Source: Arthrobacter sp.
GTDB taxonomy: Bacteria > Actinomycetota > Actinomycetes > Actinomycetales > Micrococcaceae
Length of the DNA: 64,000 nt
Direction of reading: 5' to 3'
NCBI GenBank assembly: GCA_031277795.1
Contig: JAITLQ010000002.1
Span: 152,200-216,199 of the forward strand
Of this stretch, positions 57,288-64,000 are shown one piece after another. Every line of letters starts with the position of its first letter. Positions within the stretch are counted from its first letter, which is position 1. The notes under the pieces are model-generated. The model was not told the origin of the DNA. It did not search any database and saw nothing but the letters and a program-made list of their open reading frames with translations. The position numbers and the translations under genes are program-made.

Positions 57288-58024
57288 GACGTCGCCCCGG
57301 TGGGCCAGGGGGCGGCGCCCCTGGCGCTGGCGCGGTAGGCGGCGATGAGCGGCTCGGGGAGCCCATCGGCGACGACGCGGCCGCCGTGGATCCAGAGGGC
57401 GCGCTCGCACTCGGCCGCCAGCTCCAGGTCGTGCGTGGCCACGACGACGGCCGCCTCGGAGGCCAGGAGCGCCTCCGCCACCCGGTCGCGGTGCACGAGG
57501 TCGAGGGCGGCCGTCGGCTCGTCGGCCAGGAGGAGCTGGGGTGCCGCCGCGCGCAGGCCGGCCAGCGCCACGAGCTGCCGCTCGCCGCCCGAGAGCTCGT
57601 ACACGCTGCGCTCGGCGAGGGATTCGATGCCGAGCGCCGCGAGCTCGGCGGCCGCCTGCGCCGCGCGCTCGCGCCGGGCGAGCTTGCGCGGGCGCAGCGA
57701 GAGTTCCACGTCCTCCTGCACCACGGGCATGATCAGCTGCGCCGCCGTGTCGGCAAAGAGCAAGCCGACGCTTCCGCGCAGGCGCTTCGCGTCGCTGGCC
57801 CAGTCCAGGCCGTTGACCAGGACGGTGCCGGAGCTGGGCGCGATCAACCCCGCCAGGAGCCGCAGGAGCGTCGTCTTGCCTTGGCCGTTGGCCCCGATGA
57901 GCGCCACCCGCGACTCGGAGAGGCGAAGAGACGTGGGGGAGAGCAGGGTGCGCGCGGCGGCGCCGCCGACCGCCGGTGCGGTGACGGCGGCGCGCCGCAG
58001 CTCGATGCCGGTGGAGGCGGTCAC
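57284..58024 (-). CDS. bioM: ECF transporter ATPase EcfA (BioM-like)
   Basis: 246 aa ABC ATPase with Walker A IGANGQGKTT, signature LSGGERQL, Walker B LLADEPTAALD and switch His in ATHDLELA. A single ATPase gene, as in dedicated biotin transporters, which would act as a homodimer. GTG 58024 overlaps the bioY stop codon (GTGA). Confidence 0.92.
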   Translation of the reverse strand: MTASTGIELRRAAVTAPAVGGAAARTLLSPTSLRLSESRVALIGANGQGKTTLLRLLAGLIAPSSGTVLVNGLDWASDAKRLRGSVGLLFADTAAQLIMPVVQEDVELSLRPRKLARRERAAQAAAELAALGIESLAERSVYELSGGERQLVALAGLRAAAPQLLLADEPTAALDLVHRDRVAEALLASEAAVVVATHDLELAAECERALWIHGGRVVADGLPEPLIAAYRASARGAAPWPTGATS

Positions 58025-58623
58025 AGGCCGGCGGGGTTGCGGGCCGCCAGGGCGGGGAAGGCCTTCAGGATGCCGACGGCGAGGGCGGCGGCCAGCGCCG
58101 ACTTCACGAGGTCGCCCGGCCAGTAGGCGAGGTCGGCGACCAAGGCGGCCTGGAAGGACAGCTTGCCGTTGATCATCATGCCGAGAATGCCGGCGGGGTG
58201 GGTCACGAGGAAGGAACCGGCCAGGGCGGCGCCGAAGAGCCAGAGGCCGCGGGCGCGGGCGGTGCGGCGCAGTGCGAGCGTCGCGAGGCCGCCCGTCACG
58301 AGGGCGGCCACGGGGAAGGCGAGGAGGTAACCGGCGCTCGGCGCGGCCAGGGCTCCGAGGCCGCCCGAGAAGCGCGCGAAGATCGGCAGGCCGGCCAGGC
58401 CGAGGACCACGTAGAGCAGCACGGCCAGGAAGCCGCGCTTGGCGCCGAGGACCAGCGCGGTGAGCGCCACGCCCAGGGTCTGCAGCGTGATGGGGACGCC
58501 GAGCGGGCCGACGGGGATCGCCGGGGCCATCGTCAGCACGGCGATGAGCGCCGCAAAGACGGTGATGAGGGCGATGGAGCGGGGGAGGGTCGCCCCCGTG
58601 ACGGCGCGGGTTGAAACGGTCAT
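58021..58623 (-). CDS. bioY: Biotin ECF transporter S component BioY
   Basis: 200 aa, six membrane helices. The BioY signatures GVPITLQTLGVAL, LGLAGLPIFARFSGGLG and PSAGYLLAFP are intact; the conserved Lys/Asp region near the end (AYWPGDLVK) contacts biotin. bioY-bioM-bioN form one tightly overlapping operon. Its -10 (TAGGCT, complement of 58632-58637) is next to a palindromic BioQ-like operator, so it is probably repressed when biotin is plentiful. A DUF-type biotin synthesis gene is not seen in the window. Confidence 0.95.
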   Translation of the reverse strand: MTVSTRAVTGATLPRSIALITVFAALIAVLTMAPAIPVGPLGVPITLQTLGVALTALVLGAKRGFLAVLLYVVLGLAGLPIFARFSGGLGALAAPSAGYLLAFPVAALVTGGLATLALRRTARARGLWLFGAALAGSFLVTHPAGILGMMINGKLSFQAALVADLAYWPGDLVKSALAAALAVGILKAFPALAARNPAGL

Positions 58624-58631
58624 GGTCCCGA

Positions 58632-58653
58632 AGCCTACTTGAACGCCGTTCAA
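58632..58653 (-). promoter_or_regulatory. bioY promoter with BioQ-like operator
   Basis: TTGAAC-GCC-GTTCAA at 58639-58653 is a perfect palindrome directly upstream of the -10 TAGGCT (complement of 58632-58637). It fits the TGAAC-N3-GTT(C/A)-type operator of BioQ, the TetR-family biotin repressor of Corynebacterium and Mycobacterium. Confidence 0.75.
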
Positions 58654-58681
58654 TGGAGCAACGCGAGGGGCAAAAACCCCG

Positions 58682-58687
58682 TAGACT
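58682..58687 (+). promoter_or_regulatory. -10 box of the ABC-F gene
   Basis: TAGACT, preceded by a GGGG/CCCC hairpin with an A-rich loop (about 58667-58680), gives a ~55-nt leader before the GTG at 58747. Confidence 0.5.
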
Positions 58688-58746
58688 AAAGAGGTTGTCC
58701 GCGCCCCGGACGGCCAAGTTTTCTCGCCCCAAGGGAGCCCCAAGCC

Positions 58747-60348
<1,602 letters not shown>

Positions 60349-60393
60349 TGCCCCTCCCGCGCCGCGGCGCGGGAGTGCGGTCCCGGCACAGCG

Positions 60394-60433
60394 CGACGGC
60401 GGCCGGTCACCGAAAGGTGACCGGCCGCCGTCG
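60394..60433. terminator. Bidirectional terminator hairpin
   Basis: CGACGGCGGCCGGTCACC with GGTGACCGGCCGCCGTCG, a perfect 18-bp stem and GAAA tetraloop, between convergent ABC-F and SURF1 genes. Confidence 0.85.
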
Positions 60434-60452
60434 TGCACGGTGGGGCCGCGCG

Positions 60453-61391
60453 TCAGCGCTGCTGCTGCGTCCCCGCCGCGAGCGAGTCGCTCGTGACATC
60501 GTTGCCGCGGCGTTCCTCCGCGTCGATGAGGGCGTCCTCCGCCTCCTCATCGTGCAGCGCGCCGTCGCGGCGCGGCTTGATGACCTTGGTGCGCTGGCGT
60601 CGGCGGGCGCTGTGCTGCAGCACGCCGCCGTTGGCGGCCGCCTCCGCCGCCGCCTCGCGATCCTCGCGGTTGATCCGCGCCTGCTGGCGTGCGGCGTAGC
60701 CGAAGCCAACAAAGAACAGCACGCCGAACGCCGCCCACTGCAGGGCGTAGGACCAGTGCATTCCCTCGTCCGCCTCCGGCTTGGGGCGCGGTGCCGGCCG
60801 GGTGGTGGGTGCCAGTTCCTCCGAGGCCAGGAGACCGTAGGCGGAACCGGCGATGTCGAGGCCGGTCCGCTGCGCGACCCCGGCCAGGTCGATCGACGCG
60901 ATCTGTCCCTCAGGGGCGTCGCGCCCGATGTCGGGTTCGCCCGCCTTCAGCCGCGCCGTGATGGTGACCGTGCCGCTCGGGGGCGCCGGGACGTCCTCCG
61001 GCTCCTGCACGGGGCCGTCGCCGTTCTTCATCCAGCCGCGGTCGATGAGGACGATGGTGCCCTCCTGGGTGCGGAACGGGACGAGCACCTCCATGCCCAG
61101 GGCCGAGCTCAGCGTGCGCTGGCGCACGAACAGCGTGGCATCGCTCAGGTACTCACCGCGCAGGCGCACGGGAAGGAATTCCTTGTCGCTGGGGAGATCG
61201 GAGAAGAGCGCCACGGCGTCCTCGCCCTCCTGTGGCGTCGCGTCCCAATTGGCCGCGACCTGCTTGTTCTCGGCCGACACCTCGGCGCGACGGTCCCATT
61301 GCCACCAGGACAGTGCGGCGCAGACGATGGCAAAGACCATCACCATGAGCAGCCAGCCGACCCAGCGCGTGCTGGCGAGGAAGCGGTACAT
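60453..61391 (-). CDS. SURF1 family cytochrome oxidase assembly protein
   Basis: 312 aa. Two membrane helices (about 10-32 and 215-235) enclose the extracytoplasmic domain with WWQWDRR, FVRQRTL and the VLIDRGWMKNGDG segment typical of SURF1, followed by a charged cytoplasmic tail (~80 residues). It helps insert haem a into oxidase subunit I and so belongs with ctaA and ctaB. ATG 61391 overlaps the stop of the preceding gene (TGATG). Confidence 0.92.
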   Translation of the reverse strand: MYRFLASTRWVGWLLMVMVFAIVCAALSWWQWDRRAEVSAENKQVAANWDATPQEGEDAVALFSDLPSDKEFLPVRLRGEYLSDATLFVRQRTLSSALGMEVLVPFRTQEGTIVLIDRGWMKNGDGPVQEPEDVPAPPSGTVTITARLKAGEPDIGRDAPEGQIASIDLAGVAQRTGLDIAGSAYGLLASEELAPTTRPAPRPKPEADEGMHWSYALQWAAFGVLFFVGFGYAARQQARINREDREAAAEAAANGGVLQHSARRRQRTKVIKPRRDGALHDEEAEDALIDAEERRGNDVTSDSLAAGTQQQR

Positions 61392-61669
61392 CAGCCCTCC
61401 CGGGGCCCGTCGTGAAAGGGGGTGACCTCGCGCAGGAAGCCCCGCGTCTCGAGGTAGTCGGAGAGCCACGCGCGGTGCTCATCGCACGCGAGCCACGTCT
61501 TGCGGCGCTCCGGGGCATGGATCTTGGGGTTGTTCCACAGCAACGCCCAGGCGGCGGGGGCCGTGCAGGCCTTCCGCGAGCACGGCGTACGACCGGCCGC
61601 GGTGCTGGCGGGTGCCGACGGGGCCGCCGCGGCGTGCTGGAGCGCGGAGAGCAGATCGAACTCAGGCAC
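61391..61669 (-). CDS. Small Cys/His protein encoded upstream of SURF1
   Basis: 92 aa, soluble. A low-complexity Ala/Ser/Pro stretch is followed by CSRKAC and, about 30 residues later, CDEH, a C-x4-C...C-x2-H set that could bind zinc or iron. The WALLWNNPKIHAPERRKTWL block is typical of a conserved actinobacterial protein of unknown function. Start GTG 61669 overlaps the end of the DUF3099 gene by 8 nt, and the stop overlaps the SURF1 start, so all three are coupled. Its neighbours hint at a role in oxidase assembly. Confidence 0.82.
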   Translation of the reverse strand: MPEFDLLSALQHAAAAPSAPASTAAGRTPCSRKACTAPAAWALLWNNPKIHAPERRKTWLACDEHRAWLSDYLETRGFLREVTPFHDGPREG

Positions 61670-62117
61670 GCGGGGCGTCCCCTCGCTCGTCGTCGCCCGG
61701 CTCCTGGGCCACGTCCGGGCCGGGTTCAGGCTCGAAGCTACCCTCGATGACGTCGCCCTCGGCGGCGGGCGCCGCGGGCGTGTCCTGATCCTCGGCGGCG
61801 TCCTGACCCGGGGCCAAGGCATCGACGGGGGGAGCGTTGAGGAACGTGGCGGAGTCGTCGCCACCCGGGTCGGTGATGAGGTTCGCGTCGACGACGGCGA
61901 TCCACGGCAGGATCGCGGAGACGGCGAGCAACGCGACGCCCACCCAGATGTTCCAGGTGGCGGCGATGATGGCGCCGGCCACGAACAGCACGGCGCGTAG
62001 CGCCATCTTGATGCCGTAGGAGCGCATGCGTTTGCGCGACTCGATCGACGCCGCCTCGCGCGCGTCCGTGATCGCATGGACGCGCTGGGATTCGGCTCGG
62101 GAGTCGTGATTGCTCAT
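61662..62117 (-). CDS. DUF3099 membrane protein
   Basis: 151 aa. The conserved HAITDAREAASIESRKRMRSY-type N-terminus (about residues 12-32) and two hydrophobic spans (about 35-75) mark DUF3099; the remaining ~70 residues are acidic and Pro/Ala-rich. The function is unknown. ATG 62117 follows GAGGGAAC. First gene of the three-gene unit with the Cys/His protein and SURF1. Confidence 0.85.
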   Translation of the reverse strand: MSNHDSRAESQRVHAITDAREAASIESRKRMRSYGIKMALRAVLFVAGAIIAATWNIWVGVALLAVSAILPWIAVVDANLITDPGGDDSATFLNAPPVDALAPGQDAAEDQDTPAAPAAEGDVIEGSFEPEPGPDVAQEPGDDERGDAPRA

Positions 62118-62254
62118 GGTTCCCTCATTCTCCCACCGCCGTCGGCCCGCGGCCAATCGAGGGCGGGCTGCCGCGGCCGGCCGGGATCCGGGCTACCGGC
62201 TGGTCACCTGGCGGCAGGACGCGGTGGCGCGCCCGTGGGCGGGCGAGCGCTGGA

Positions 62255-62260
62255 TAGGAT
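62255..62260 (+). promoter_or_regulatory. fabG -10 box
   Basis: TAGGAT, giving a leader of about 38 nt before the fabG ATG at 62305, which has an AAAGAGG ribosome binding site. Confidence 0.6.
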
Positions 62261-62304
62261 GATCAAAGAGGTGTGTCAGCACCGTTCACTAGCAAAGAGG
62301 TTTC

Positions 62305-63030
62305 ATGAGCTCTCAGCCCGACCAGCAGCCCCGCACCGTCCTCGTGACGGGAGGCAACCGCGGCATCGGCCTGGCGATCGCCCGCGCCTTCGCGGCCCAG
62401 GGTGACAACGTCGCCATCACGTCTCGTTCGGGAGAGGGGCCGGAGGGCCTCTTCACCGTGAAGGCCGACGTGACCGACGCCGCGAGTGTCGACTCTGCCG
62501 TGTCCGAGGTCGAGGCCCACTTCGGTCCCGTCGAGGTGCTCGTCGCCAACGCGGGCATCACGAAGGACACGCTCATGCTGCGCATGAGCGAGGACGACTT
62601 CACCTCCGTGCTCGATACCAACCTCACGGGCTCCTTCCGCGTGGTCAAGCGCACGCTGAAGGGCATGATCAAGGCCCGCCGCGGGCGCGTGGTGTTCATC
62701 TCCTCCGTCGTGGGCCTGCTGGGCGGCGCCGGGCAGGTGAACTACTCGAGCTCCAAGGCGGCTCTCGTGGGCTTTGCCCGTTCGCTCACCCGTGAGCTGG
62801 GCTCGCGCGGCATCACCGCCAACGTCGTGGCCCCCGGCTTCATCGAGACGGAGATGACCGCCGTGCTGGAGGACGAGCTGAAGAAGAGCTACCAGGCCCA
62901 GATCCCCGCCGGCCGCTTCGCGCAGCCGGAGGAGGTCGCCAAGGTCGTCGCTTGGCTCGCCTCCGACGATGCCGCCTACATCTCCGGGGCCGTGATTCCC
63001 GTTGACGGCGGCCTCGGCATGGGCCACTGA
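62305..63030 (+). CDS. fabG: 3-oxoacyl-ACP reductase FabG (SDR)
   Basis: 241 aa classical SDR. NADPH-binding TGGNRGIG (15-22), ANAG (81-84), catalytic Ser134, Tyr147 and Lys151 in the normal YSSSK form, and the PGFIETEMT segment. It resembles FabG1/MabA, which reduces 3-oxoacyl-ACP in fatty acid elongation. In mycobacteria MabA pairs with InhA; here the next gene is a different SDR. Confidence 0.93.
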   Translation: MSSQPDQQPRTVLVTGGNRGIGLAIARAFAAQGDNVAITSRSGEGPEGLFTVKADVTDAASVDSAVSEVEAHFGPVEVLVANAGITKDTLMLRMSEDDFTSVLDTNLTGSFRVVKRTLKGMIKARRGRVVFISSVVGLLGGAGQVNYSSSKAALVGFARSLTRELGSRGITANVVAPGFIETEMTAVLEDELKKSYQAQIPAGRFAQPEEVAKVVAWLASDDAAYISGAVIPVDGGLGMGH

Positions 63031-63090
63031 CCTCACACCTTTCGACTTCACCCATCCCCGCCGCTGCTTGCGGCGCAAGAGAGGAACATC

Positions 63091-63834
63091 ATGGGATCCC
63101 TGACCGGGAAGACCGCCATCGTCACCGGCAGCTCGCGCGGCATCGGTGCGGACACCGCGCGGCTGCTCGCCGCCGAGGGCGCCAACATCGTCATCAACTA
63201 CCGCTCCAAGGCGCCCCGTGCCAACAAGGTCGTCAAGGCCATCGAGGAGGCGGGCGGCCGCGCCGTGGCCGTGCAGGGCGACCTGACGGTGGAGGCGGAC
63301 CGCGAGGCGCTGGTGGCCGCCGCCATCGAGGCCTTCGGCTCTCTCGACGTGCTCGTGCTCAACGCCTCCGGCGGCATGGAGACCGACCGCGGCGAGGACT
63401 ACGCGCTCACGCTGAACCGTGACGCCCAGGTGGGCATGCTCGAGGCCGCCGCCCCGCAGCTGCCCCGCGGCGGCCGCGTGGTGTTCGTGACGAGCCATCA
63501 GGCCCACTTCATCGAGACCGTGCCCACGCTTGACGCGTACGAGCCGGTCGCCCGCTCCAAGCGCGCCGGCGAACTGGCGCTGCGCGAGCGGATCCCCGCC
63601 CTGACCCAGCTGGGCGTCACCTTCGTTGTCGTCTCCGGCGACATGATCGAGGGCACCATCACCGCCACGCTGCTCGATCGTGTGGAGCCCGGGGCCATCG
63701 AGGCCCGCCGCGCGGAGGCCGGCAAGCTCTACTCCGTCGCCGAGTTTGCCGCCGAGGTGGCCGCCATGGTCACGGCCGACGTCGAGACGGGGCACACCGA
63801 GCTCGTCGGCGGCGGCAAGGGCTTCGTGGCCTGA
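63091..63834 (+). CDS. SDR family oxidoreductase with atypical Tyr-Lys spacing
   Basis: 247 aa. The nucleotide-binding TGSSRGIG (12-19) and the fold are normal, but the NNAG strand reads LNASGG, and the catalytic region is AYEPVARSKRAGE: Tyr150 and Lys157 are seven apart (Y-x6-K) where most SDRs have Y-x3-K. Ser135 is in place. It could still be active if the helix is shifted, or be catalytically altered. It occupies the place after fabG where mycobacteria have inhA, but it does not look like InhA. ATG 63091 follows AGAGAGGAAC. Confidence 0.85.
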   Translation: MGSLTGKTAIVTGSSRGIGADTARLLAAEGANIVINYRSKAPRANKVVKAIEEAGGRAVAVQGDLTVEADREALVAAAIEAFGSLDVLVLNASGGMETDRGEDYALTLNRDAQVGMLEAAAPQLPRGGRVVFVTSHQAHFIETVPTLDAYEPVARSKRAGELALRERIPALTQLGVTFVVVSGDMIEGTITATLLDRVEPGAIEARRAEAGKLYSVAEFAAEVAAMVTADVETGHTELVGGGKGFVA

Positions 63835-63860
63835 GCATCGCCGGGCCGTGGCCCGCAACC

Positions 63861-63875
63861 AAGAAGGCCCTCCCC
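63861..63875 (+). terminator. Left arm of a terminator probably split by the IS30 insertion
   Basis: AAGAAGGCCCTCCCC has the form of the first arm of the hairpins used here after operons (e.g. 2446-2463), but its complement does not follow. The IS30 end begins directly after it. Confidence 0.4.
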
Positions 63876-64000
63876 GTGGTGGGCGGTTTCTATGGGTCCT
63901 CGCAACACCTGGTGGTTTAGGTGGCTTTGATTAGATCACGCATGCGTTCGGCTGGGGTTTCCCAGCCGAGCGTTTTGCGTGGGCGGCGGTTGAGTTTGTT
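63876..64000 (-). mobile_element. IS30-family insertion sequence, one end (cut by window edge)
   Basis: The last 125 bp contain the C-terminus of an IS30-type transposase in reverse orientation and, outside it, a stretch at about 63876-63909 (containing CGGTTTCTATGGGTCC and GCAACACC) that has the look of a terminal inverted repeat. The other end lies beyond the window. Confidence 0.75.
63917..64000 (-). CDS. IS30-family transposase, C-terminal 27 residues
   Basis: The partial reading frame on the minus strand encodes NKLNRRPRKTLGW followed by ETPAERMRDLI, ending in KAT and TAA (complement of 63917-63919). NRRPRKTLGWxTPxE is the strongly conserved C-terminal signature of IS30-family DDE transposases. 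The catalytic part is outside the window, so whether the element is intact cannot be judged. Confidence 0.88.
   Translation of the reverse strand, partial: NKLNRRPRKTLGWETPAERMRDLIKAT

Overview
The window looks like a chromosomal core segment of a high-G+C Gram-positive actinobacterium, most likely order Micrococcales and perhaps family Micrococcaceae. The reasons are the very G+C-rich third codon positions, many GTG starts, TAGRNT-type -10 boxes placed 6-7 nt before start codons, and a gene order (pdtaR-like regulator, polA, rpsA, coaE, uvrB, uvrA, uvrC, rapZ, yvcK, whiA, gap, pgk, tpiA, secG, opcA, zwf, pgi, tal, tkt, ctaB, ctaA, suf) that parallels the Rv1407-Rv1473 and Rv1626-Rv1638 neighbourhoods of Mycobacterium. 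The taxonomic call is inference from gene content; no rRNA is present.

Layout. 1-2.5 kb: 5' part of an ANTAR-type response regulator, tRNA-Leu(CAA), a Pit phosphate transporter and a small membrane partner. 2.5-14.6 kb: a hotdog thioesterase, then replication, translation and repair genes (polA, Eis-like acetyltransferase, rpsA, coaE, uvrB) interleaved with an RNA methyltransferase-like gene, a YigZ gene and two unrecognised genes. 14.6-24.5 kb: a manganese riboswitch with terC, an MFS exporter, an S33 peptidase/lipoprotein pair, a DUF3516 helicase, small-molecule methyltransferase, MBL hydrolase, and a GntR/SRPBCC pair. 24.5-34 kb: uvrA, HAD phosphatase-plsC, uvrC, rapZ-yvcK-whiA. 34-46.3 kb: central carbon metabolism (sodA, gap, pgk-tpiA-secG on +; tkt-tal-pgi and zwf-opcA on -). 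46.5-51 kb: haem A synthesis (ctaB, ctaA) with an ABC transporter. 51-55.6 kb: the Fe-S operon sufR-sufB-sufD-sufC-sufT. 55.6-64 kb: zinc metallopeptidase, biotin ECF transporter (bioY-ecfA-ecfT) behind a BioQ-like operator, an ABC-F protein, a DUF3099/Cys-His protein/SURF1 operon, two SDR genes and the end of an IS30-family element cut by the window edge.

Together these genes form the housekeeping backbone: nucleotide excision repair (uvrA, uvrB, uvrC all within 18 kb), lower glycolysis, oxidative and non-oxidative pentose phosphate pathway, cytochrome oxidase assembly (CtaA, CtaB, SURF1), Fe-S assembly and Mn handling (yybP-ykoY riboswitch, TerC, SOD with a Mn-type Gln). The only mobile DNA seen is the IS30 end at the right edge. 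I found no CRISPR array, prophage, toxin-antitoxin or defence island. The most useful observations are regulatory: a large set of apparently leaderless genes, the Mn riboswitch, the biotin operator, a palindrome over the ctaB promoter, and an IS insertion that seems to have landed in a terminator. Three further oddities are a suf operon lacking sufS/sufU, an opcA without adjacent pgl, and an SDR with an altered catalytic tyrosine-lysine spacing.
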